Origin: an uncultured Clostridia bacterium
Lineage (GTDB): Bacteria; Bacillota; Clostridia; Oscillospirales; Acutalibacteraceae
Length of the DNA stretch: 6,314 bases
Assembly: GCA_946610835.1 (NCBI GenBank)
Contig: CAMOCU010000064.1
Span: 1 to 6,314, forward strand
Reading direction: 5' to 3'
Shown here piece after piece: positions 1-6,314 of the stretch. Numbering within the stretch: position 1 is the stretch's first letter; the number at the start of each line of letters is the position of its first letter. A program made the translations under genes and the position numbers. The notes beneath the pieces were generated by a model that did not search any database, had not been told where the DNA came from, and worked only from the letters and a program-made list of their open reading frames with translations.

Positions 1-234
1 TTTGAATCTGGTTACGCGGATATGTGACACGACAAGCATCAGCACCACACCCGCAACCGCAAACAGCGCCTGCCGTTCAAAAAAGTAATACGGCGTTTTG
101 GTATAATAACTGGCAAACACATAGCTGGCGGAAAACATCATGACCACACCGATCGTCAACAGCGCGATGACGATCAGCAGAAAGCCCGTGTCGAAAGCAC
201 CCGGCTCAATCCAGTTTTTCAGCCTGTTGCGCAT
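1..234 (-). CDS. ftsW: FtsW/SpoVE-type SEDS peptidoglycan glycosyltransferase, N-terminal part
   Basis: The first 78 codons of a SEDS-family membrane protein are present; the gene continues past base 1. SEDS proteins (FtsW, RodA, SpoVE) polymerise lipid II into glycan strands together with a class B PBP. The visible part has a short basic N-terminus (MRNRLKNW), a first membrane segment at about residues 15-38 that ends in the family-typical MMFSASY, and a polar stretch with the typical FFERQ. A second membrane segment follows at about residues 56-71. The catalytic aspartate region lies outside the window. The ATG at 234 is chosen because GGAGG lies five bases upstream. In-frame ATGs at 273 and 321 have no good ribosome site. 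The gene follows mraY after 112 bases, with no murD between. Family membership is clear. FtsW rather than SpoVE or RodA is inferred from the dcw context, and the fragment alone cannot separate them. Confidence 0.88.
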   Translation of the reverse strand, partial: MRNRLKNWIEPGAFDTGFLLIVIALLTIGVVMMFSASYVFASYYTKTPYYFFERQALFAVAGVVLMLVVSHIRVTRFK

Positions 235-346
235 GGTTTCCTCCGCAAAAATGGATTTAGGGAAATGCTGCATCAATCGGAATGAGCGTGGAAACGAAAT
301 AATCCCTTCCGCCGCGCGCATCGGATTGATTCAGCGCTTCCTTGGG
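235..346 (-). other. 112-base mraY-ftsW intergenic gap, at the usual place of murD
   Basis: This is the only sizeable gap in the window. On the minus strand the mraY phase stays open for 29 codons after the mraY stop (346 down to 260) and then ends in TAA at 259-257. Separately, the ftsW phase is open from an ATG at 321 through to the ftsW start at 234. Neither stretch shows a motif I recognise, and neither has a ribosome site at a useful distance. A 7-base inverted repeat (272-278 and 324-330) with a 45-base loop is too weak and too widely spaced to call a terminator, and there is no T-run after it. I see no convincing -10/-35 pair. The rest is best described as untranslated leader of ftsW. 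Confidence 0.55.
240..244 (-). promoter_or_regulatory. Ribosome binding site of ftsW
   Basis: GGAGG on the minus strand, separated by five bases from the ATG at 234. It decides the ftsW start against two in-frame upstream ATGs (273 and 321) that lack a comparable site. Confidence 0.75.
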
Positions 347-1372
347 TTATCCGAAATACATCAGCGCCACGCCTGCCGCGCCGCCGATCAGATTGACGCA
401 TGTAAAAACCGCAACGATCTTTTTTTCGCTCCAGCCGGACATTTCAAAATGATGGTGAATCGGCGCCATTTTAAAAATCCGCTTGCCGTGTGTGAGTTTG
501 AAATAGCCGATCTGAATAACGTCCGACATGCCCTCGATCACATAGATAATCCCCACAGGCAGCAGAATCAGCGGGCAGTCCAACGCATACGCGAGCGCCA
601 CGACCATGCCGCCAAGGAACATGGAGCCGGTGTCGCCCATAAACACTTTGGCAGGATTGTGATCCCAGACAAGGAATCCCGCACATCCGCCGGCAAGGCA
701 TGCCGCCAGCAGACTCACGCCGAACTTTTCGCGCAGAACAGCGATCACCGCAAACGCCGCAGCCGCCGAGAGCGTCACGCTTGAGCAAAGGCCGTCGATC
801 CCATCCGTGAAATTTACCGCATTGATGGCGGCGTAAATCACGCACACACCGAAAATCCAGAAAAATACACCCATGTCCACATTGCCGACAAAGGGGATAA
901 ACATATAGGGCTTACCGTTCATGCTCAGATACAGCGACAGCAGATACGCGCCCATCACCAGCACCTGTGCAACGGTCTTTTGCAGGATCGTCAGACCGAG
1001 GTTACGCTTTTTGACAACCTTGATATAATCGTCCGCAAACCCGATCACGCCAAATCCGAGCGCCATAAGTACGCCGGATAGAATTTTGGAACGAATTTCG
1101 ACAGGAACGGGATACTCCCCGGCAAGAATATCACCGCCGGTGAGCTTGTCGGTCAGCAGCGTTACGGCAAACGCTGCCAGAATGCCCGCACCAAACAGAA
1201 TGCCGCCCATTGTCGGCGTGCCCTGCTTCTTTTTGTGCCACGCGGGCCCGATGTCCAGAATCGTCTGCCCGAATTTCAGCTTATGCAGCCACGGGATCAG
1301 CACAAAGCCCAGCCCTGCCGTCACACCGAAAGACAGCACAAGTGCCAAAATATCCAATCCGATCCAGCTCAT
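347..1372 (-). CDS. mraY: Phospho-N-acetylmuramoyl-pentapeptide-transferase (lipid I synthase)
   Basis: MraY transfers phospho-MurNAc-pentapeptide from its UDP carrier to undecaprenyl phosphate on the inner face of the membrane, making lipid I. The protein has 341 residues, within the usual range for the family, and is a polytopic membrane protein. Diagnostic motifs are all present in order: HKKKQGTPTMGG at residues 46-57, the Asp pair in GFADDYIKV at 114-115, NAVNFTDGIDGL at 184-195 with D190 and D193, NPAKVFMGDTGSMFLGG at 239-255 with D247, and the histidine motif MAPIHHHFE with H306-308. No key residue is missing. The ATG overlaps the murF stop as ATGA, and AAGGAG lies inside the end of murF eight bases upstream, which suggests translational coupling. 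The next gene is ftsW after an unusual 112-base gap. Identification is secure. Confidence 0.98.
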   Translation of the reverse strand: MSWIGLDILALVLSFGVTAGLGFVLIPWLHKLKFGQTILDIGPAWHKKKQGTPTMGGILFGAGILAAFAVTLLTDKLTGGDILAGEYPVPVEIRSKILSGVLMALGFGVIGFADDYIKVVKKRNLGLTILQKTVAQVLVMGAYLLSLYLSMNGKPYMFIPFVGNVDMGVFFWIFGVCVIYAAINAVNFTDGIDGLCSSVTLSAAAAFAVIAVLREKFGVSLLAACLAGGCAGFLVWDHNPAKVFMGDTGSMFLGGMVVALAYALDCPLILLPVGIIYVIEGMSDVIQIGYFKLTHGKRIFKMAPIHHHFEMSGWSEKKIVAVFTCVNLIGGAAGVALMYFG

Positions 1373-2724
1373 TTTTCCAGCTCCTTATATACAGTTTGCA
1401 GCACTTCCTCCAGCTTCATACCGCGGCTGGCCTTGACCAGTACCGCGTCCCCGTCCCGCAGCAGGGACAGCAGCTTTTGCGAAAGCGCCTGTTTGTCTTC
1501 AAAATGCTCCGCCATCGGCACCGCACACCGTACCGCCTCGCGATGCGTCTGCAGCGATGCGTCGCCGTACGTCAGCAGCACATCCACGCCCAAAGACGAC
1601 GCCCATGCGCCGCTCTGGCGGTGCGCCTGCGGCGACAGTTCTCCCAGTTCAAGCATATCGGACAACACGGCGATCCGGCGCGTGGCACGTATATCGTGCA
1701 GCGTCTGCAGCGCAGCACGGACAGAATCGGGACTTGCGTTGTAACAGTCCTCTATGAACCGCACACCCGCCATGGTACGCATGCGCTGCCGCATACCTGC
1801 GGGCGTATAGTCCGCCAAACCAAGCGCTGCATCCTCGGGAGATACGGAAATGAGAAAACCTGCCGCGAATGCCGCCAGTGCGTTATAGATATTGTGCCGT
1901 CCCATAGCAGGCAGTTCCACGCGCTGCTCGCCGCAGCCGTAATCGACCGTAAAGCGGCTGCCCGTATCGGTCTGCTCAATATCATACGCTTTGAACCGGC
2001 AGTATGGATTGTCAATGCCGTAGGTATAGACCGGATGATCGGCCGCGGTGACTTCACGCAGCAGCGCATCGTCGCCGTTGAGAATCAGCGGTGCGTCCGG
2101 CGCCATACCGTCCAGAATCTCCAACTTTGCGCGCAGGATGCCTTCCCGGCTGCCGAGATTTTCAATATGGGAGACGCCGATGTTTCCGATGATTCCCATT
2201 GTTGGCTGCGCCGTACGGGACAGCCGCGAAATCTCGCCGAAGTGGTTCATCCCCATCTCAATCACCGCCGCCCGCGTATCCTCCTGCAGACGGAACAGGG
2301 TTTTCGGCAGACCGATTTCGTTGTTAAGATTGCCCTCGGTTTTCAGCGTGTTATACTTGCGGGCAAAAACAGCAGCCGTCATTTCTTTGACGGTTGTTTT
2401 GCCCACGCTGCCGGTCACGGCGGCTACGGGAATGTCAAACAACCCGCGGTAATACCGTGCCAGATCCAACAGCGCAAGCCGGGTATCCGGCACCAGCAGC
2501 TGTGCCGGAATACCCAGATCCCGCTGACAGAGAACGGCTGCCGCACCCTTTTGCAGTGCGTCGGCTGCGAAATCATGGCCGTCGAACCGTTCCCCGCGAA
2601 TACACACAAACAGACAGCCGGGCGTCACTGCCCGATTGTCGATGCATACATCTGTAATACTGCCTTGTGCAGCTGTACAGGCGCCCACTGCGTGCGCGGC
2701 CTGCTGTATGGTCAAGGCTTTCAA
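1369..2724 (-). CDS. murF: UDP-N-acetylmuramoyl-tripeptide--D-alanyl-D-alanine ligase
   Basis: This cytoplasmic ATP-dependent Mur ligase adds D-Ala-D-Ala to UDP-MurNAc-tripeptide, giving the UDP-MurNAc-pentapeptide that MraY uses. It has 451 residues, a normal length. The N-terminal UDP-substrate domain occupies about residues 1-95. The central ATPase domain has the P-loop TGSVGKTT at 104-111, GNLNNEIGLP at 131-140, EMGMN at 156-160, and AKLEI with K200, the likely carbamylated lysine. GRHNIYNALAA (275-285) leads to the C-terminal domain with EDCYNASPDS (325-334), VLSDMLELGE (353-362) and VKASRGMKLEEV (430-441). The MurF-type P-loop and NEIG motif separate it from MurE and MurD. The start is TTG at 2724: an AAGGAGG lies seven bases upstream and overlaps the murE stop, and the next in-frame Met is residue 115, beyond the P-loop. 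The gene starts 12 bases after murE and overlaps mraY by four. Confidence 0.97.
   Translation of the reverse strand: MKALTIQQAAHAVGACTAAQGSITDVCIDNRAVTPGCLFVCIRGERFDGHDFAADALQKGAAAVLCQRDLGIPAQLLVPDTRLALLDLARYYRGLFDIPVAAVTGSVGKTTVKEMTAAVFARKYNTLKTEGNLNNEIGLPKTLFRLQEDTRAAVIEMGMNHFGEISRLSRTAQPTMGIIGNIGVSHIENLGSREGILRAKLEILDGMAPDAPLILNGDDALLREVTAADHPVYTYGIDNPYCRFKAYDIEQTDTGSRFTVDYGCGEQRVELPAMGRHNIYNALAAFAAGFLISVSPEDAALGLADYTPAGMRQRMRTMAGVRFIEDCYNASPDSVRAALQTLHDIRATRRIAVLSDMLELGELSPQAHRQSGAWASSLGVDVLLTYGDASLQTHREAVRCAVPMAEHFEDKQALSQKLLSLLRDGDAVLVKASRGMKLEEVLQTVYKELEK
1381..1386 (-). promoter_or_regulatory. Ribosome binding site of mraY, inside the murF end
   Basis: AAGGAG on the minus strand, eight bases before the mraY ATG at 1372 and within the last codons of murF. 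With the ATGA stop/start overlap it supports coupled translation of murF and mraY. Confidence 0.8.
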
Positions 2725-2731
2725 GAAAAGC

Positions 2732-2738
2732 CCTCCTT
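2732..2738 (-). promoter_or_regulatory. Ribosome binding site of murF, overlapping the murE stop
   Basis: AAGGAGG on the minus strand, seven bases before the TTG at 2724. Its first two bases are the last two of the murE TAA (2739-2737). It is the main evidence for a TTG start, and its position implies that ribosomes ending murE can reinitiate on murF. Confidence 0.85.
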
Positions 2739-4179
2739 ATTCGTTATTGAGAATCTCCGCAACGACTTCCCGTTCGTCAAGATGCGTTTTCTCAAGGCCG
2801 ATGATCTGATAGGTCTCCTGCCCTTTCCCGGCCAGCAGAATCACATCTGCGTTTTTCGCTTTTTTCATCGCAAAGGCAATCGCCTGTCTGCGATCCTCAA
2901 TTCGATACACGCCCGGACGTGATTTCGGAATGCCCGCCATGATGTCGTCGATGATCGCGGAAGGATCTTCGGTGCGTGGATTGTCGGATGTGACAATGAC
3001 CAGATCCGCGCCCTCCGCCGCAATTTTGCCCATAATGGGACGTTTTGTACTGTCGCGGTCACCGCCGCAGCCGAATACCGCGATCACTCTGCCCTCTGCG
3101 ATTTCACGCAGTGTTGCCAAAACGTTTTCAAGCGCGTCCGGCGTGTGCGCATAGTCGATCAAAACAGTATACGGTTTTCCGGGCGTGGGTACCGCCTCCA
3201 TGCGTCCCGGTACGCTGCCAAAAGCCGCAACATGCGCGAGCGTTTCGCGGAACGGCAGACCCAGCTCTGTCAAGCACACAATCGCGCCCATGGAATTGTA
3301 CACCGAGAAGCGTCCCGGCACATGGAAGCGTACGCGGCCGATATGCGCGCGGCTGACGATTTCATACTCCACGCCGTCCATTTTAACGCGGATATTTTTG
3401 GCTGTATAATCGGCCTCGTCCTGCCGCAGCGAAAATGTGCGCACCGGGCATGCGATTCCTTCTGTCATAGCCGCCGCAGCACTGTCATCGCCGTTGACAA
3501 CGGCAAGATCCGCCTGCAAAAACAGCATACGTTTGGCCTGCTGATAATTTTCAAATGTGCCGTGATAATCCAGATGATCCTGCGTCAGATTGGTAAAGAT
3601 AGCCGCGCGGAACCGCAATCCCTCCAGGCGGCGCTGTGCGAGCGCTTGTGAGGAAGCCTCCATCACGCAGTGTGTGCAGCCCGCATCCGCCATCCGCCGG
3701 AACAATCCATGCAGTTCAAACGGATCCGGCGTTGTCAGCGTGGCAGGGATCTCCTCGCCGCCGATGATATTCTTGACCGTACCGAGCAGTCCGCAGGATA
3801 CGCCGTGTCGCTGCAGAATGCTGTGCAGCAGAAAACAGGTCGTGGTTTTTCCGTTCGTTCCCGTAACGCCGATCAACTGCAGCTGATCCGCAGGATTACC
3901 GAACCATGCCGCACACAGCAGCGCGTACGCCGCGCGTGTGTTTTCAACAAGGATCTCCCTTTCCAATCCCAGCTTGCGTTCAGTCACAACGGCGGCAGCG
4001 CCCTTTTTCAGCGCATCCGCGGCGGCCGTGTGCCCGTCAAAATGGTCGCCGGCAACGCACACGAATACGCAGCCCGGTTCCACGCGGCGGGAATCCGCAG
4101 TCACTGCCGTGACAGGCCGGGAAAGGTCTGCCGTGTTTTGTAGAATTTTTATACGTTCCAGAAGAGCTGACAGGATCAT
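2737..4179 (-). CDS. murE: UDP-N-acetylmuramoyl-L-alanyl-D-glutamate--2,6-diaminopimelate ligase
   Basis: MurE adds the third amino acid to UDP-MurNAc-L-Ala-D-Glu in the cytoplasm, using ATP. From the chosen start the protein has 480 residues, typical of the family. The N-terminal UDP-binding domain includes SRRVEPG (30-36). The ATPase domain has the P-loop GVTGTNGKTTT at 104-114, TTPDP at 149-153, LTQDHLDYHGT at 198-208, and YQQAKRMLF with K216 as the probable carbamylated lysine. The C-terminal domain has IDYAHTPDAL (341-350), FGCGGDRDSTKRP (369-381), SDNPRTEDP (398-406) and GKGQETYQ (451-458). DNPR and the GKG-x-E region are those of meso-diaminopimelate enzymes, not of L-lysine enzymes. 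The frame is open to an ATG at 4227, but that start would overlap the PBP gene and lacks support. The ATG at 4179 has AAGGAGG eight bases upstream and gives a normal N-terminus. It lies 25 bases after the PBP gene and 12 before murF. Confidence 0.97.
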   Translation of the reverse strand: MILSALLERIKILQNTADLSRPVTAVTADSRRVEPGCVFVCVAGDHFDGHTAAADALKKGAAAVVTERKLGLEREILVENTRAAYALLCAAWFGNPADQLQLIGVTGTNGKTTTCFLLHSILQRHGVSCGLLGTVKNIIGGEEIPATLTTPDPFELHGLFRRMADAGCTHCVMEASSQALAQRRLEGLRFRAAIFTNLTQDHLDYHGTFENYQQAKRMLFLQADLAVVNGDDSAAAAMTEGIACPVRTFSLRQDEADYTAKNIRVKMDGVEYEIVSRAHIGRVRFHVPGRFSVYNSMGAIVCLTELGLPFRETLAHVAAFGSVPGRMEAVPTPGKPYTVLIDYAHTPDALENVLATLREIAEGRVIAVFGCGGDRDSTKRPIMGKIAAEGADLVIVTSDNPRTEDPSAIIDDIMAGIPKSRPGVYRIEDRRQAIAFAMKKAKNADVILLAGKGQETYQIIGLEKTHLDEREVVAEILNNE

Positions 4180-4187
4180 ATTGCTCT

Positions 4188-4194
4188 CCTCCTT
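4188..4194 (-). promoter_or_regulatory. Ribosome binding site of murE
   Basis: AAGGAGG on the minus strand, eight bases before the ATG at 4179, lying in the 25-base gap after the PBP gene. It decides the murE start in favour of 4179 over the in-frame ATG at 4227, which is 16 codons upstream and inside the PBP gene. Confidence 0.85.
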
Positions 4195-4204
4195 GTGTTC
4201 TGAA

Positions 4205-6314
4205 TTATTCGTCCGCATCCGAAACACCCATGTTCGATTTGAAATGAACCGTTACGGTTGTACCGTAATCGACGCTTTCGCCCGGGTCTACGCTCTGGCT
4301 GTACGACACCAGTTCGCTGCCCATCAGGGAATTGCCGGAGATCTTAATGTTCAGGCCGAGCGCAAGCGCCTCGTTTGTCGCCTGATTGACAGTCAAGCCG
4401 AGAAGGTTCGGCATTTCGAGCTTCTCCGCCTTTGCCTGCTCGGAAGTATACAGAATAATCGCGCCCTTTTGCGGGACGCTCTGTCCGCCGCCCGGGATCT
4501 GAGACAGCACTTCGTCGCCGTCGCCTTTGACTTTGACGGTAAATCCATCCGCAAGCAGCTTTTCGCGCGCCTCATGCACACTCATACCCACAACATCTTT
4601 GGCAATGACCTCCATCTTGGACAGCTCCTGCTCGGTATACTGCGGCTCAACATTGAGATACTGCAGCACATTTTCGAGAATGCCTGCCGCCACGGGCGCT
4701 GCGACTGCGCCGCCGCCGTGCGCACCCTGCGGATTGTCGATAATCAGGATCATCGCGACTTTCGGGTCATTTGCCGGAGCGAAACAGGCAAAGGAAGCCC
4801 AGTATTTGTTGGTACCGAGATGTTCGGATGTGCCGGTCTTGCCCGCCACGCGATACCCGCTGACGTATGCGTTTTTACCGGTACCTTCCCGCACGACGGC
4901 TTCCATCATGCTGCGCATTTTCTCCGACGTTTGTGCAGAGATGACCTGACGTTTGACCGTCGGGCGCGTTTCCTTCACAATATTGCCGTCCGCATCCAGT
5001 TCCTTTGCCACAAGATATGGCTGCAGCAGTTTGCCGCCGTTCGCCACGCAGGAGATCGCTGTGATCATCTGAATGGGCGTGACCTGAAACGACTGGCCGA
5101 ATGACGCACTGGCCACGTTGGCCTGAATCATTTTGTCCATGTTAAAATACACGGAATTCCCCTCGCCGGGCAAATCAATTCCCGTTTTTTCCAGAAAGCC
5201 GAAGGATTCAAAATACTTGTTGAACCCTTCGATCCCCAGCCGCAGACCGCGCGTGATAAAGAACGGGTTGCAGGAATTCATCAAAGCCTGCGTGATGTTC
5301 TGTACACCGTGGCCGGAGTGACGGTGACAGTTGTACAGCGATCCGGCAATCTGCACACTGCCGACACAGTTGTAGTTTTCCTCCAGAGAGATCAGCCCCT
5401 CTTCAAGCAGCGCCGAGGCAGTGAACACCTTGAAAACAGAGCCCGGCTCATACGCATCGCTGATGCAGATATTGCGCCACTGGCGGTACCGCGCCGCCTG
5501 CATGGCCTCCTTGCGCTCCTGTTCGTCCTCGATCTCTTCGATGGAAGCAAGCGCGCGCTCGTCGATCACATTGTTGTAATCCGAAAGATCATAATACCCC
5601 GCGCCGCGGCTGCCCATGCCGAGCACCGCGCCGGTATTGACGTCCATCAGAATACCCAGCACCGAATCGCAGCCCGTGTCCACGTATGCCTTCTGCAGAG
5701 CGTTTTCAAGATAACTTTGGATATACTCGTTGATCGTCAGCACCAAACTTGTGCCGCGCTTGGCGTCGTAAACGTTTTTGTATTCGATCGGCATACTGCG
5801 GCTGCTGGTGCCGCCGTTCTGTGCGGTAATGATACGTCCGGGCACGCCGGTCAGCACTGAGTCATAATTCAGCTCGATTCCGTACAGACCCACATCATCC
5901 GCCCCGGTAAAACCAAGCACAGACGAGGCAAGCAGCGGCTTGGAGTAGTAGCGCTTGACGTCCGGATCAATCCCCACAAAGGTGCTGAAATAAATGCGCT
6001 GCGTTTTGCCGTCATCGCCGGGCGTTTCGTAATAAGTGCCCATAAAATCCTGCACCTTTTCCGCAACGGCATTCTCCACCTTGCTTTTAATCACAACATA
6101 CCGGTAGCCGGTCTGGCTGCATTTGCCCCGGACATATTCCTCGCTCAGGCCAAGAATTTCCGCAAGCGCTTTGACAATGCGCTCGCGCGCGGTAATATTA
6201 TCCCCGATCCGTGCAGCATTTACATATATTTTTTTGACGCTGGTGCTTTCGGCCAACGCCCTCATGTTCTCCTCGTAGATAATGCCGCGCTCAGCAGACA
6301 CGACCGTGTCATGC
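4205..6314 (-). CDS. Class B penicillin-binding protein (SpoVD/PBP2B type) with two PASTA domains, 5'-truncated by window edge
   Basis: This is a D,D-transpeptidase that cross-links peptidoglycan on the outer face of the membrane, normally paired with a SEDS protein. The window shows 702 residues up to the stop. The cytoplasmic tail and membrane anchor lie beyond the right edge. The visible part opens with VSAERGIIYEENMRALAES, the RG-I-Y-N-LA motif that follows the anchor in PBP2/FtsI proteins. Numbering from the codon at 6301-6299 (GTG, an internal Val rather than a start), the dimerisation domain runs to about residue 185 and the transpeptidase domain from about 210 to 550. Catalytic motifs are SVFK (S288, K291), SCN (343-345) and KTGTS (488-492). 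Two PASTA domains follow, about 563-622 and 627-688, before an acidic tail. A charged segment at 249-277 precedes the SxxK motif. No transpeptidase motif is broken. Whether it is vegetative (PBP2B/FtsI) or sporulation-specific (SpoVD) cannot be settled from sequence, so I give no gene symbol. Confidence 0.95.
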   Translation of the reverse strand, partial: HDTVVSAERGIIYEENMRALAESTSVKKIYVNAARIGDNITARERIVKALAEILGLSEEYVRGKCSQTGYRYVVIKSKVENAVAEKVQDFMGTYYETPGDDGKTQRIYFSTFVGIDPDVKRYYSKPLLASSVLGFTGADDVGLYGIELNYDSVLTGVPGRIITAQNGGTSSRSMPIEYKNVYDAKRGTSLVLTINEYIQSYLENALQKAYVDTGCDSVLGILMDVNTGAVLGMGSRGAGYYDLSDYNNVIDERALASIEEIEDEQERKEAMQAARYRQWRNICISDAYEPGSVFKVFTASALLEEGLISLEENYNCVGSVQIAGSLYNCHRHSGHGVQNITQALMNSCNPFFITRGLRLGIEGFNKYFESFGFLEKTGIDLPGEGNSVYFNMDKMIQANVASASFGQSFQVTPIQMITAISCVANGGKLLQPYLVAKELDADGNIVKETRPTVKRQVISAQTSEKMRSMMEAVVREGTGKNAYVSGYRVAGKTGTSEHLGTNKYWASFACFAPANDPKVAMILIIDNPQGAHGGGAVAAPVAAGILENVLQYLNVEPQYTEQELSKMEVIAKDVVGMSVHEAREKLLADGFTVKVKGDGDEVLSQIPGGGQSVPQKGAIILYTSEQAKAEKLEMPNLLGLTVNQATNEALALGLNIKISGNSLMGSELVSYSQSVDPGESVDYGTTVTVHFKSNMGVSDADE

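Noticed and set aside
250..275. Possible promoter (TTGATG followed by an A+T-rich stretch) before ftsW
   Set aside because: There is no matching -10 element at normal spacing, and the similarity to -35 is within chance.
272..330. Inverted repeat (ATCAATC/GATTGAT) between mraY and ftsW as a terminator
   Set aside because: Arms are only seven bases with a 45-base loop, they are A+T-rich, and no T-run follows in the direction of transcription.
140..784. A 214-codon plus-strand frame covering the mraY-ftsW gap
   Set aside because: It overlaps the ends of ftsW and mraY in antisense, has no good ribosome site, and its translation shows no recognisable domain.
1210..2922. A 570-codon open frame on the plus strand, opposite mraY, murF and part of murE
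   Set aside because: It is antisense to genes with complete catalytic motifs, its translation is rich in Arg, His, Gln and Cys with no recognisable domain, and it crosses gene boundaries. It is a by-product of codon bias in the minus-strand genes.
4180..4227. Longer MurE start at the ATG at 4227, adding 16 residues
   Set aside because: It would overlap the end of the PBP gene, and the added residues (MFRMRTNNSEHKEESN) are polar and partly encode the ribosome site of the real start. The AAGGAGG eight bases before 4179 decides it.
3938..5104. A 388-codon open frame on the plus strand, opposite murE and the PBP gene
   Set aside because: Same pattern as the other antisense frame: low-plausibility composition, no motif, and full overlap with well-supported minus-strand genes.
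6299..6301. GTG at 6301 as the true start of the PBP
   Set aside because: The frame stays open to the window edge, and the residues here match the segment that follows the membrane anchor in class B PBPs, so the GTG is an internal Val codon and the gene is cut by the edge.

Overview
The window is a stretch of a division and cell-wall (dcw) gene cluster, with every recognisable gene on the minus strand. In the direction of transcription (right to left) the order is: a class B penicillin-binding protein with two C-terminal PASTA domains (5' end outside the window), murE, murF, mraY, and the first 78 codons of an ftsW/spoVE-type SEDS glycosyltransferase gene that runs off the left edge. Coding density is very high. 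The only gap above 30 bases is the 112-base interval between mraY and ftsW. I see no RNA gene, mobile element, CRISPR array or convincing terminator or promoter.

The protein styles (PASTA-tailed SpoVD/PBP2B-like transpeptidase, strong AAGGAGG ribosome sites, a TTG start on murF) point to a Gram-positive Firmicute. Moderately high G+C by eye and MurF lying between MurE and MraY suggest a Clostridia lineage, perhaps Oscillospirales/Ruminococcaceae; this taxonomic placement is inference. MurE carries the DNPR motif of meso-diaminopimelate-adding enzymes, so the peptidoglycan is predicted to be mDAP type.

The genes form consecutive steps of one pathway. MurE adds the third residue to UDP-MurNAc-L-Ala-D-Glu, MurF adds D-Ala-D-Ala, and MraY moves the finished phospho-MurNAc-pentapeptide to undecaprenyl phosphate to make lipid I. 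The SEDS protein and the class B PBP are the usual glycosyltransferase/transpeptidase pair that polymerises and cross-links lipid II at the septum or spore cortex. The junctions are tight: 25 bases between the PBP gene and murE, 12 between murE and murF, and a 4-base ATGA overlap between murF and mraY. This fits one polycistronic message with translational coupling.

I find no new biological system here. The points most worth a second look are the absence of murD from its usual place between mraY and ftsW, the 112-base gap at that place with open reading frames in two phases, the TTG start of murF whose ribosome site overlaps the murE stop, and the close similarity of the N-terminal domains of MurE and MurF.
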